Shown in pieces: positions 26,285-35,426 of a stretch of DNA of 64,000 nt. Origin of the DNA: Mycobacterium heckeshornense (lineage in GTDB: Bacteria > Actinomycetota > Actinomycetes > Mycobacteriales > Mycobacteriaceae). The notes beneath the pieces are model-generated. The model did not search any database. It was not told the DNA's origin and saw only the letters and a program-made list of their open reading frames with translations. The translations under genes and the position numbers were made by a program. Where the stretch lies: contig NZ_AP024237.1 in the NCBI RefSeq assembly GCF_016592155.1, forward strand, positions 1,240,001 to 1,304,000. Direction: 5' to 3'. The stretch's first letter is position 1; every line of letters starts with the position of its first letter.

Positions 26285-29200
26285 CTGTGGCGCCGCACAT
26301 CGGCGGGGCACTCGAAGAGTTGTTGGAGCGCAGCGGGCGCTTCTTTACACCCGGTGAGGTTTCCCGAGATCTGCGCACGGTCACCCGCCGCGGCGGTCGC
26401 GAGGGCGATGTGTTCTACCGGGACCGGTGGAGCCACGACAAGGTCGTCCGCTCCACCCACGGGGTGAACTGCACCGGGTCGTGCTCGTGGAAGATCTACG
26501 TCAAGGACGGGATCATCACCTGGGAGACCCAGCAAACCGATTATCCGTCGGTGGGCCCCGACCGGCCGGAGTACGAGCCGCGCGGCTGTCCCCGGGGCGC
26601 GTCGTTCTCCTGGTACAGCTACTCGCCGACCCGGGTCCGCTACCCGTACGCGCGCGGAGTGCTGGTGCAGATGTTCCGGGAAGCCAAGGCCCGCCTCGGC
26701 GACCCGGTGCTGGCTTGGGCCGACATCCAGGCCGACCCGCAGCGGCGCCGTCGCTACCAGCAAGCTCGCGGCAAGGGCGGGCTGGTCCGGGTGAGCTGGG
26801 CCGAGGCCACCGAGATGATCGCCGCCGCGCACGTGCACACGATCAAGACTTACGGACCGGACCGGGTCGCCGGCTTCTCGCCGATCCCGGCGATGTCGAT
26901 GGTCAGCCATGCCGCTGGCTCGCGGTTCATCGAGCTGATCGGTGGCGTGATGACGTCGTTTTATGACTGGTATGCCGACCTGCCGGTCGCCTCGCCGCAG
27001 GTCTTCGGTGACCAGACCGACGTTCCGGAGTCCGGAGACTGGTGGGACGCGGCGTATTTGATCATGTGGGGCTCTAATGTTCCGATCACCCGTACCCCCG
27101 ACGCACACTGGATGGCTGAGGCTCGCTACCGCGGCACCAAGGTCGTAAGTGTCAGCCCGGACTATGCCGACAACACCAAGTTCGCCGACGAGTGGATGCC
27201 GTGCGCGGCCGGCACGGACGCTGCGCTGGCCATGGCGATGGGCCACGTAATCCTGTCGGAATGCTATGTGCGCAAACAGGTTCCGTTTTTCGCTGACTAC
27301 GCGCGCCGCTACACCGACCTGCCGTTTCTGATCAAGTTGGAAAAGCGCGGCGACGCGCTGGTTCCGGGGAAAAACCTCACCGCTGCCGACATCGGTCAAG
27401 CGGTGGAGAATGCGGCCTTCAAACCCGCGGTGTTCGACGAGGCCACCAACTCGGTTGTGGTGCCGCACGGGTCAATCGGGTTCCGGTACGGCGAGGATGG
27501 CCTCGGGAAGTGGAATCTGGACCTCGGTGGTGTGACACCGGCGCTAAGCGTGGAATGTGCACACGCGGCCAACGGTGAGCGCGCCAGCGCGCTAGTGCAG
27601 CTTCCCAGCTTCGACACCATCGACGGACACGGCGAAACCGTTGCGCGCGGAGTTCCGGTGCACCGCGTCGGCAACCACCTGGTGTGCACGGTGTTCGACC
27701 TGATGCTCGCCCACTACGGAGTCGCGCGTGCGGGGTTGCCCGGGCAGTGGCCCACCGGATACGACGACCCAACCCAGGGGTATACGCCCGCCTGGCAGGA
27801 GCCGATCACCGGAGTGTCGGCCGCACAGGCCATCCGCGTGGCCCGGGAATTCGCCCGCAGCGCTGAGGAATCCGGCGGACGATCGATGATCATCATGGGC
27901 GGTGGCATCTGTCACTGGTTCCACGGCGACGCCATCTACCGCGCGGTGCTGGCACTGCTGATGTTGACCGGATCGATGGGCCGAAACGGCGGCGGGTGGG
28001 CCCACTACGTCGGGCAGGAGAAGGTGCGGCCGCTGACCGGGTGGCAGACGATGGCGATGGCGACCGATTGGTCGCGTCCGCCCCGGCAGGTGCCCGGCGC
28101 CTCGTACTGGTATGCCCACACCGACCAATGGCGCTACGACGCATACGGGGCCGACAAGCTGGCCAGCCCGGTCGGACGCGGCCGGTTCGTCGGCAAGCAC
28201 ACCATGGATCTGCTGGCGTCCGCCACGGCGATGGGATGGAGTCCCTTCTACCCGCAGTTCGACCGGTCCAGTCTGGACGTGGCCGACGAAGCCGTGGCGG
28301 CCGGACGTGATGTCGGCGAGTACGTGGCCGAGCAACTCGCGCAGCGCACGCTGAAGCTCGCGATCACCGATCCCGATGATCCGGCCAACTGGCCGCGGGT
28401 GCTCACCGTGTGGCGGGCTAACCTGATCGGCTCGTCAGGCAAGGGTGGTGAGTACTTCCTGCGGCATCTGCTGGGAACGGACTCCAACGTGCTTGCCGAA
28501 CCGCCGCAGGACGGGGTTCGGCCTGCAGATGTTGCCTGGGACAAAGTGATTCCGGAAGGCAAGCTCGATCTGATGATGTCCATCGACTTCCGGATGACCT
28601 CGACGACGCTGGTGTCTGACATCGTCTTGCCAGCGGCGACCTGGTACGAGAAAGCTGATCTGTCCAGCACCGATATGCACCCGTATGTGCACGCGTTCAG
28701 CCCCGCCACCGACCCGCCGTGGGAAACCCGTTCGGACTTCGAAGCTTTCGGCGCGATCGCCAGAGCCTTCAGTGCGATGGCCAAGAACCATCTGGGTACC
28801 CGCAACGATGTAGTGCTCACCGCGCTGCTGCACGACACCCCGGATGCGCTGGCCTATCCCGATGGCCACGAACGTGTTTGGCTGCACAGCGGTGAGGTGC
28901 CGGTGCCGGGCAAGACCATGGGCAAGCTGGCCGTGGTCGAGCGGGACTACGGCGCAATCTACGACAAATGGGTGACGCTGGGTCCGCTGGTGGAGAAATT
29001 CGGGCTGACCGTCAAGGGCTTCACCGTGCATCCGCTCCAAGAGGTCGAGCAACTTGCCGCCAAGTTCGGTGTGATGAATTCCGGTGCGGGCCAAGGACGT
29101 CCGGCCATCACCACGGCCAACCGGATGGCCGATGTGATACTGCTACTGTCCGGGACATCGAATGGCCGGTTAGCCGTCGAAGGATTTCGCGAGCTGGAAA

Positions 29201-29979
29201 AGCGCACCGGCCAGAGGCTGGCCCACCTGGCCGAGGGCAACGAGGAAAAGCGGATCACCTATGCCGACGCCCAGGCCCGGCCGGTTCCGGTGGTTACCAG
29301 CCCGGAATGGTCGGGCAGCGAGACCGGCGGGCGCCGCTACGCGCCCTTCACGATCAACATCGAACACCTCAAGCCTTTCCACACGCTCACCGGGCGGATG
29401 CACTTCTACCTCGCCCACGACTGGATCGAGGAACTCGGCGAGCACCTGCCGGTCTACCGGCCGCCGCTGGACATGGCCCGGCTGTTCGATGCTCCCGAGC
29501 TCGGCCCCACCGGCGACGGAATCGGGCTTACCGTGCGGTACCTGACACCGCATTCCAAATGGTCGTTCCATTCCACCTATCAGGACAACCTCTACATGCT
29601 CTCGCTGTCACGCGGTGGCCCGACCATGTGGATGAGCCCAGGGGACGCTGCGAAAATCAATGTGCGCGACAACGATTGGGTGGAAGCCGTCAACGCCAAC
29701 GGCATCTACGTGTGCCGGGCCATCGTCAGCCACCGGATGCCCGACGGTGTGGTGTTCGTCTACCACGTGCAGGAACGCACTGTGGACACACCGCGCACGG
29801 AGACCACGGGTAAGCGTGGCGGCAACCACAACGCGCTGACCCGGGTGCGCATCAAGCCCAGCCACCTCGCCGGCGGCTACGGACAGCACGCGTTCGCCTT
29901 CAACTACCTGGGTCCGACCGGCAATCAGCGCGACGAGGTGACCATCGTGCGCCGCCGCAGCCAGGAGGTCGCCTACTAA
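26281..29979 (+). CDS. narG: Respiratory nitrate reductase alpha subunit NarG
   Basis: Catalytic subunit of the membrane-bound quinol:nitrate oxidoreductase, holding Mo-bis-MGD and the FS0 [4Fe-4S] cluster. 1232 residues, the full expected length. The FS0 ligands are in STHGVNCTGSCSWK (His plus Cys) with a further Cys in PRGCPRGASFSWY. The molybdenum-ligating Asp region SFYDWYADLPVASPQ and LIMWGSNVPITRTPDAH are present. AAGGAGG (26268-26274) lies 6 nt before the GTG. The stop is directly followed by narH. The enzyme acts on the cytoplasmic face; nitrate supply would need a NarK transporter, which is not in this window. Confidence 0.97.
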   Translation: MTVAPHIGGALEELLERSGRFFTPGEVSRDLRTVTRRGGREGDVFYRDRWSHDKVVRSTHGVNCTGSCSWKIYVKDGIITWETQQTDYPSVGPDRPEYEPRGCPRGASFSWYSYSPTRVRYPYARGVLVQMFREAKARLGDPVLAWADIQADPQRRRRYQQARGKGGLVRVSWAEATEMIAAAHVHTIKTYGPDRVAGFSPIPAMSMVSHAAGSRFIELIGGVMTSFYDWYADLPVASPQVFGDQTDVPESGDWWDAAYLIMWGSNVPITRTPDAHWMAEARYRGTKVVSVSPDYADNTKFADEWMPCAAGTDAALAMAMGHVILSECYVRKQVPFFADYARRYTDLPFLIKLEKRGDALVPGKNLTAADIGQAVENAAFKPAVFDEATNSVVVPHGSIGFRYGEDGLGKWNLDLGGVTPALSVECAHAANGERASALVQLPSFDTIDGHGETVARGVPVHRVGNHLVCTVFDLMLAHYGVARAGLPGQWPTGYDDPTQGYTPAWQEPITGVSAAQAIRVAREFARSAEESGGRSMIIMGGGICHWFHGDAIYRAVLALLMLTGSMGRNGGGWAHYVGQEKVRPLTGWQTMAMATDWSRPPRQVPGASYWYAHTDQWRYDAYGADKLASPVGRGRFVGKHTMDLLASATAMGWSPFYPQFDRSSLDVADEAVAAGRDVGEYVAEQLAQRTLKLAITDPDDPANWPRVLTVWRANLIGSSGKGGEYFLRHLLGTDSNVLAEPPQDGVRPADVAWDKVIPEGKLDLMMSIDFRMTSTTLVSDIVLPAATWYEKADLSSTDMHPYVHAFSPATDPPWETRSDFEAFGAIARAFSAMAKNHLGTRNDVVLTALLHDTPDALAYPDGHERVWLHSGEVPVPGKTMGKLAVVERDYGAIYDKWVTLGPLVEKFGLTVKGFTVHPLQEVEQLAAKFGVMNSGAGQGRPAITTANRMADVILLLSGTSNGRLAVEGFRELEKRTGQRLAHLAEGNEEKRITYADAQARPVPVVTSPEWSGSETGGRRYAPFTINIEHLKPFHTLTGRMHFYLAHDWIEELGEHLPVYRPPLDMARLFDAPELGPTGDGIGLTVRYLTPHSKWSFHSTYQDNLYMLSLSRGGPTMWMSPGDAAKINVRDNDWVEAVNANGIYVCRAIVSHRMPDGVVFVYHVQERTVDTPRTETTGKRGGNHNALTRVRIKPSHLAGGYGQHAFAFNYLGPTGNQRDEVTIVRRRSQEVAY

Positions 29980-31635
29980 ATGAAGGTGATGGCGCAACTG
30001 GCGATGGTGATGAACCTCGACAAGTGCATTGGCTGTCACACGTGTTCGGTCACCTGCAAGCAAGCCTGGACCAATCGCAGCGGCACCGAGTACGTGTGGT
30101 TCAACAACGTCGAAACCCGCCCGGGCGTCGGCTATCCGCGCACCTACGAAGACCAGGACCGCTGGCGCGGGGGTTGGATACGCGACAAGAAGGGCCGGCT
30201 GCGACTGCGTGACGGTGGGCGCTTCGCCAAGCTATTGCGCATTTTCGCCAACCCCAAGTTGCCCACCATCGGCGACTATTACGAGCCGTGGACCTACGAC
30301 TACGAGAACCTCACCACGGCACCCGCGGGCGACACATTCCCGACCGCTGCACCGCGAAGCCAGATCAGCGGCAGACCGATGAAAATCGAGTGGGGGGTGA
30401 ACTGGGACGACAACCTGGCCGGCTCGACCGAGACGATGCGCGACGACCCGGTGCTGAAGAAGGTCAACGACGAGGTCAAGCTCGCGCTCGAAGAGACTTT
30501 CATGTTCTACCTGCCGCGGATCTGCGAGCACTGCCTCAACCCGTCCTGCGTCGCATCCTGCCCGTCCGGTGCGATGTACAAGCGCAGCGAGGACGGCATC
30601 GTGCTTGTCGACCAGGACCGCTGCCGCGGCTGGCGGATGTGTGTGTCGGGATGCCCTTACAAGAAGGTGTATTTCAACCACAAGACCGGCAAAGCCGAAA
30701 AATGCACGTTGTGTTATCCGCGCATGGAGGTCGGGCTGCCGACGATCTGCTCGGAGACCTGCGTGGGGCGGCTGCGCTACCTCGGATTAGTGCTCTACGA
30801 CGTCGACCGGGTGCTGGAGGCGGCGTCGGTGGACAAGGACACCGAGCTCTATCAGGCGCAGTGCGGGGTCTTCTTGGACCCGAACGACCCGAACGTGATC
30901 GCCGCCGCGCGCGCCGAAGGCATTTCCGACGAGTGGATCGAAGCCGCACAGCGCTCCCCGGTCTACGCGCTGATCAACACGTACAAGGTGGCGCTGCCCC
31001 TGCATCCGGAATACCGCACGATGCCGATGGTCTGGTACATCCCGCCGTTGTCGCCGGTGGTCGACGCGGTCAGCCGTGAAGGCCACGACGGGGAGGACCT
31101 GGGCAACCTGTTCGGCGCGTTGGAGGCGCTGCGTATCCCGATGCAGTACCTCGCCGAGCTGTTCACAGCAGGCGACACCAGCGTCGTCGAGCAGGTGCTG
31201 CGGCGATTGGCGGCAATGCGTTCCTACATGCGTGACATCAACCTTGGCCGCGAAACCCAGCCGCACATACCGCATTCCGTCGGGATGACCGAAGAAGAGA
31301 TCTACGAGATGTACCGCCTGCTGGCGATAGCGAAATACGAAGAGCGCTACGTTATCCCGACCGCGTATAAAGCCGAGGCTCGCGATCTGGAACAGATGGC
31401 CGGGTGCTCGTTGGACGGCGAGGGCGGACCAGGCATGTACGAACCGGGTCCCGTCAGCGGAGCCGATGCGCCGGTGCCGGTCAGCGTGGAGACATTTCAT
31501 ACCCTCAAGCGGCGTTCGGCCGCCGCTGGGTCCGGCAACGGGCAGGGGTCGTCGCGGGTGAACCTGCTGAACTGGGACGGCGGTGAGGTTCCCGCCGGGA
31601 TGTTTCCGAAGAGCAGCAATGAGACTGCGCACTAG
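29980..31635 (+). CDS. narH: Respiratory nitrate reductase beta subunit NarH
   Basis: 551-residue iron-sulfur subunit carrying electrons from NarI to NarG. Four cysteine clusters are evident: CIGCHTCSVTCKQAW, CEHCLNPSCVASCPSG, CRGWRMCVSGCPYKK and CTLCYPRMEVGLPTICSETC. The third has Trp in place of one Cys, as expected for the [3Fe-4S] cluster. The ATG follows the narG stop immediately. The C-terminus contains a low-complexity stretch (SAAAGSGNGQGSS). The frame overlaps narJ by 17 nt. Confidence 0.97.
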   Translation: MKVMAQLAMVMNLDKCIGCHTCSVTCKQAWTNRSGTEYVWFNNVETRPGVGYPRTYEDQDRWRGGWIRDKKGRLRLRDGGRFAKLLRIFANPKLPTIGDYYEPWTYDYENLTTAPAGDTFPTAAPRSQISGRPMKIEWGVNWDDNLAGSTETMRDDPVLKKVNDEVKLALEETFMFYLPRICEHCLNPSCVASCPSGAMYKRSEDGIVLVDQDRCRGWRMCVSGCPYKKVYFNHKTGKAEKCTLCYPRMEVGLPTICSETCVGRLRYLGLVLYDVDRVLEAASVDKDTELYQAQCGVFLDPNDPNVIAAARAEGISDEWIEAAQRSPVYALINTYKVALPLHPEYRTMPMVWYIPPLSPVVDAVSREGHDGEDLGNLFGALEALRIPMQYLAELFTAGDTSVVEQVLRRLAAMRSYMRDINLGRETQPHIPHSVGMTEEEIYEMYRLLAIAKYEERYVIPTAYKAEARDLEQMAGCSLDGEGGPGMYEPGPVSGADAPVPVSVETFHTLKRRSAAAGSGNGQGSSRVNLLNWDGGEVPAGMFPKSSNETAH

Positions 31636-32272
31636 AGCACGAGAACCTCAGCTGCGTGACCGACTGGTGTGGCAGGCGGCCTCGCTGCTGCTGGCCTACC
31701 CCGACGAGCAACGCGATGCCCGGCTCGACACCGTCGAACGCCTGCTGGCCCACCTGGACGGGACCGTCGCCGAGTTGCTCGGGCGTACGACAGCCGCGCT
31801 GCGTGCCACCGATGTACTGACTGCTGCCGCCGAATACGTCGAAACGTTCGATATGCGCCGTCGTTCGACGATGTACCTGACCTACTGGACGGCGGGCGAC
31901 ACCCGCAACCGGGGTCGCGAAATGCTGGCTTTTGCCTCGGCGTACCGCGACGCCGGTGTCGAACCACCGAAGAACGAAGCACCCGACCACCTACCGGTCG
32001 TGCTCGAATTCGCCGCGACGGTTGACCCCGAAGCGGGGCGCAGACTGCTCAGCGAACACCGGGTGCCCATTGACGTGCTGCTGCGGGCGTTGCGGGATGC
32101 GCACTCACCGTACGAACACGTGATCGCTGCGGTGTGCGAAACGCTTCCCCCGGTCACCGACCAGGATGTGCGGCGCGCACACCGGCTGGCGCAGCAGGGC
32201 CCGCCCGCGGAAGCCGTTGGTTTGCAACCTTTTACCTTGACCGTGCCGCCCAAGCGAACTGACGGAATGTGA
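31619..32272 (+). CDS. narJ: Nitrate reductase assembly chaperone NarJ
   Basis: 217 residues. NarJ is a cytoplasmic chaperone that binds NarG for cofactor insertion and is not part of the final complex. LVWQAASLLLAYPDEQ, YVETFDMRRRSTMYLTYW and PDHLPVVLEFAA are the conserved TorD/NarJ-type segments. The start ATG 31619 lies inside the end of narH, giving a 17-nt overlap, and the stop is one base from the narI ATG, so all four nar genes are coupled. Confidence 0.95.
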   Translation: MRLRTRAREPQLRDRLVWQAASLLLAYPDEQRDARLDTVERLLAHLDGTVAELLGRTTAALRATDVLTAAAEYVETFDMRRRSTMYLTYWTAGDTRNRGREMLAFASAYRDAGVEPPKNEAPDHLPVVLEFAATVDPEAGRRLLSEHRVPIDVLLRALRDAHSPYEHVIAAVCETLPPVTDQDVRRAHRLAQQGPPAEAVGLQPFTLTVPPKRTDGM

Positions 32273-32273
32273 T

Positions 32274-33014
32274 ATGGCCCATACGAGTCTTCACGAGATC
32301 TTCTGGGACGTCGCACCGTACGCCTCGCTGTCGATCGCCGCGGTCGGTACCTGGTGGCGTTACCGCTACGACAAGTTCGGCTGGACCAGCCGGTCCTCGC
32401 AGCTTTACGAGTCGCGGCTACTGCAGATCGGTAGCCCGCTTTTCCACTTCGGCAGTCTGATGGTGATCATGGGCCACGTCATGGGCTTGTGCATCCCCGA
32501 GTGGCTGACCGAAGACATCGGGCTAAGCGACCACTTCTACCATCTGCAGGCTTTGGTGCTCGGCGCACCCGCCGGTTTGGCCACCCTGATCGGGATCGCG
32601 CTGCTGATCTATCGGCGCCGGACCCGCGGACCGGTGCGCCTGGCCACCAGCCTCAGCGACAAGCTGATGTACCCGGTACTGGTGTGCGCGCTGGTCGCCG
32701 GCATGGGCTGCACGTTGATGGGTGCCACGCATTACGGCGAGGTGCACGACTACCGGCAGAACGTTTCGGTGTGGTTCCGCTCGATCTTCATCCTGGACCC
32801 GCGTGGTGACCTGATGCTGCAGGCGCCGTTCTACTTCCAGGTGCACGCCACCATCGCACTGCTGCTGTTTGCGCTGTGGCCGTTCACCCGCCTGGTGCAC
32901 GCATTCAGCGCGCCGATCGCATACCTGTTCCGGCCCTACATCGTCTACCGCAGTCGCGAGGTAACGTCCGGCGATCAATTGGTCGGGTCGGCGCCGCGCA
33001 AGCCCGGTTGGTAG
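32274..33014 (+). CDS. narI: Respiratory nitrate reductase gamma subunit NarI (cytochrome b)
   Basis: 246 residues with five predicted membrane helices. NarI oxidises quinol and holds two b-type hemes. Candidate heme histidines are in LFHFGSLMVIMGHVMGL and in the late helix FYFQVHATIALLLFALWPFTRLVHAFS. RSIFILDP and the positive C-terminus RPYIVYRSRE lie between and after helices. The ATG is one base past the narJ stop. A truncated radical-SAM sequence begins directly after its stop codon. Confidence 0.96.
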   Translation: MAHTSLHEIFWDVAPYASLSIAAVGTWWRYRYDKFGWTSRSSQLYESRLLQIGSPLFHFGSLMVIMGHVMGLCIPEWLTEDIGLSDHFYHLQALVLGAPAGLATLIGIALLIYRRRTRGPVRLATSLSDKLMYPVLVCALVAGMGCTLMGATHYGEVHDYRQNVSVWFRSIFILDPRGDLMLQAPFYFQVHATIALLLFALWPFTRLVHAFSAPIAYLFRPYIVYRSREVTSGDQLVGSAPRKPGW

Positions 33015-33253
33015 CCAGAGTCTTCTTCTCCGGCTGCAACCTGCGCTGTGTGTTCTGCCAGAACCACGACATTGCCCGGCAGGCGCGCGGCGAGCAGCTG
33101 ACACCACCCGGCCAGCCCGGTCGGGCGTCCTGACGCATCAGCCGGCGTCTGCATCAAAGCGAATATGTGCGTGCGGTGCAGCTTGCCGACGAGCCAGGTC
33201 TGCGCCGACTGGACCGGCGCGCCGTGGCCTCCGGCCATCTCCTTGCCAAGTGA
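33015..33253 (+). pseudogene. Remnant of a radical-SAM (PflA/PflX-like) gene
   Basis: Immediately after the narI stop the frame reads ARVFFSGCNLRCVFCQNHDIAR, an intact Cys-x3-Cys-x2-Cys radical-SAM motif with the flanking residues of pyruvate-formate-lyase-activating-enzyme-like proteins. It stops at 33131-33133. In the same frame, 33134-33253 gives SEYVRAVQLADEPGLRRLDRR, which resembles the C-terminal helix of the same family, ending at TGA 33251. A normal protein would have about 200 residues between these parts, and the N-terminus is also missing. This is best explained as a gene decayed by internal deletion. The rest of the gap to typA (33254-33485) shows nothing recognisable. Confidence 0.7.
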
Positions 33254-33485
33254 GCTATCGGGCGAATTGCGAAGCGCCCTCGTCGAATCCAGGACATGGG
33301 CTGGCCACCCCCGAAGGCATCAGCTGTGCTGTCGGCTGGTCTGTTGCGATGCGTGTTCATCGCCCAGCAGTCCGAACGAGTATTCGGTCGCATGCGCCGT
33401 GCCTGCCCGAGCAATTGGCCGTGCTGCATGCCAGCTCCGGTTGTCCGTTTTTCGCGAACGGGCCGACCGCTGCCAGAATCACTCG

Positions 33486-35372
33486 GTGCAGTTCCGCAAT
33501 GTTGCCATCGTCGCCCATGTCGACCACGGCAAGACGACCCTGGTCGACGCCATGTTGCGGCAGTCGGGAGCGCTGCACGAGCGCGGCCAAACCGATGAGC
33601 GGGTGCTCGACACCGGTGATCTTGAGCGGGAGAAGGGGATCACCATCCTGGCCAAGCACACCGCTGTGCACCGTCACCACCCGGACGGCACCGTCACCGT
33701 CATCAACGTCGTCGACACGCCCGGCCACGCCGACTTCGGCGGCGAGGTGGAACGCGGGCTTTCGATGGTCGACGGTGTGCTGTTATTGGTGGACGCCGCC
33801 GAAGGGCCGCTGCCGCAGACCCGATTCGTGCTGCGCAAGGCGCTATCCGCGCAGCTGCCGGTGATCCTCGTCGTCAACAAGACCGACCGGCCCGACGCCC
33901 GCATCGCCGAGGTCGTCGATGCCAGTCACGACCTGTTACTCGACGTCGCGTCCGACCTCGACGACGCGGCCGCCACCGCCGCGGAGCACGCCCTCGGCTT
34001 GCCGACGCTGTACGCCTCGGGACGCGCCGGGGTGGCTAGCACGACGGCGCCGCCGGACGGTCATGTGCCCGACGGCGACAACCTTGACCCGCTGTTCGAT
34101 GTTCTGCTGCACCACATTCCGCCGCCCGGTGGCGATCCGGACGGCCCGCTGCAGGCTATCGTCACCAACCTCGACGCCACGCCGTTTCTGGGCCGGCTGG
34201 CGCTGATCCGCATCCGCAACGGTCGGCTGCGCAAGGGCCAGCAGGTGGCGTGGCTGCGCGAAATCGAGGGCGAAACCGTCGCCTCCGCCGCGAAGGTCAC
34301 CGAAGTGCTGGCTACCGAAGGTGTCGAGCGGTCACCGACCGATCAAGCACAAGCAGGCGACATTGTCGCGGTCGCGGGCATCGCCGAGGTCATGATCGGC
34401 GATACGCTGGCGGACCCCGCGAATCCTGTTGCGCTGGCGCGCATTACTGTCGACGAGCCAGCAATCTCGGTAACCATCGGCACCAACACCTCGCCGCTGG
34501 CAGGCAAGGTGCCCGGGCACAAGCTGACCGCGCGGATGGTCAAAGCCCGCCTCGACGCCGAGCTGGTGGGTAACGTCTCGATCCGCGTCGTCGACATTGG
34601 CCGGCCGGATGCCTGGGAGGTGCAGGGGCGTGGCGAGCTGGCGCTGGCCGTGCTGGTCGAGCAGATGCGCCGGGAGGGTTTCGAGCTGACCATCGGCAAG
34701 CCCCAAGCGGTGACCAAGACTATCGACGGCAAACTGCATGAGCCGGTCGAGGCGCTGACCGTCGACTGCCCCGAGGAGTACATCGGCGCAGTCACGCAGT
34801 TGATGGCCGCGCGTCGGGGACGCATGACGGAGATGACCAACCACGCCTCGGGCTGGGTGCGGATGGATTTCACGGTGCCCAGCCGCGGACTGATCGGCTG
34901 GCGCACCGATTTCCTCACCGAGACGCGCGGCACCGGCATCGCGCACGCGGTGTTCGACGGCTACCGACAGTGTGCTGGAGAAATCCGTACCCGCCACAGC
35001 GGGTCGCTGGTGTCCGATCGTGCCGGGACCGTCACCGCCTACGCGCTGCTACAGCTGGCCGATCGGGGCCAGTTCTTCGTCGCGCCCGGACAGGACACCT
35101 ACCAGGGCATGGTGGTCGGTATTAATCCGCGCCCGGAAGACCTCGACATCAACGTCACCCGGGAAAAGAAGCTGACCAATATCCGTTCGTCGACCGCCGA
35201 GGTCATGGAGACGGTGGCCAAGCCGATCGACCTCGACTTGGAACGCGCGATGGAACTTTGTGGACCCGACGAATGTGTCGAGGTCACGCCCGAGGCGGTG
35301 CGGATCCGCAAAGTCGTGCTCGACGCCACCGAGCGGGCCCGCAGCCGGGCCCGGGCCAAGGCACGGGCATAG
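33486..35372 (+). CDS. typA: Ribosome-associated GTPase TypA/BipA
   Basis: 628 residues, the usual length. GTPase motifs: G1 AHVDHGKTTLVD, the DEREKGITI switch region (LDTGDLEREKGITILAK), G3 DTPGHADFGGEVER and G4 VNKTDRPDAR. Domain II, EF-G-like domains and the BipA-specific C-terminus (LTNIRSSTAEVMETV, ELCGPDECVEVTPEAVRIRK) follow. BipA aids 50S ribosome maturation under stress or cold. The start GTG 33486 lies six bases after an AGAAT-like -10, suggesting leaderless initiation; the longer upstream frame is not protein-like and includes the radical-SAM remnant. Confidence 0.96.
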   Translation: MQFRNVAIVAHVDHGKTTLVDAMLRQSGALHERGQTDERVLDTGDLEREKGITILAKHTAVHRHHPDGTVTVINVVDTPGHADFGGEVERGLSMVDGVLLLVDAAEGPLPQTRFVLRKALSAQLPVILVVNKTDRPDARIAEVVDASHDLLLDVASDLDDAAATAAEHALGLPTLYASGRAGVASTTAPPDGHVPDGDNLDPLFDVLLHHIPPPGGDPDGPLQAIVTNLDATPFLGRLALIRIRNGRLRKGQQVAWLREIEGETVASAAKVTEVLATEGVERSPTDQAQAGDIVAVAGIAEVMIGDTLADPANPVALARITVDEPAISVTIGTNTSPLAGKVPGHKLTARMVKARLDAELVGNVSIRVVDIGRPDAWEVQGRGELALAVLVEQMRREGFELTIGKPQAVTKTIDGKLHEPVEALTVDCPEEYIGAVTQLMAARRGRMTEMTNHASGWVRMDFTVPSRGLIGWRTDFLTETRGTGIAHAVFDGYRQCAGEIRTRHSGSLVSDRAGTVTAYALLQLADRGQFFVAPGQDTYQGMVVGINPRPEDLDINVTREKKLTNIRSSTAEVMETVAKPIDLDLERAMELCGPDECVEVTPEAVRIRKVVLDATERARSRARAKARA

Positions 35373-35413
35373 ATGGTCAGTGCGGTTCGCGGGGTAGCCG
35401 GTGGCCCGGCCGA

Positions 35414-35419
35414 TACCCT
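35414..35419 (+). promoter_or_regulatory. -10 element for leaderless lpqW
   Basis: TACCCT (TANNNT) is followed by 7 nt and the GTG at 35427. It lies 42 nt after the typA stop, so lpqW can be transcribed on its own. Confidence 0.45.
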
Positions 35420-35426
35420 GATGGGC

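Noticed and set aside
26260..27468. 402-codon minus-strand frame opposite narG
   Set aside because: NarG is conserved throughout this part, and the minus frame has no recognisable domain.
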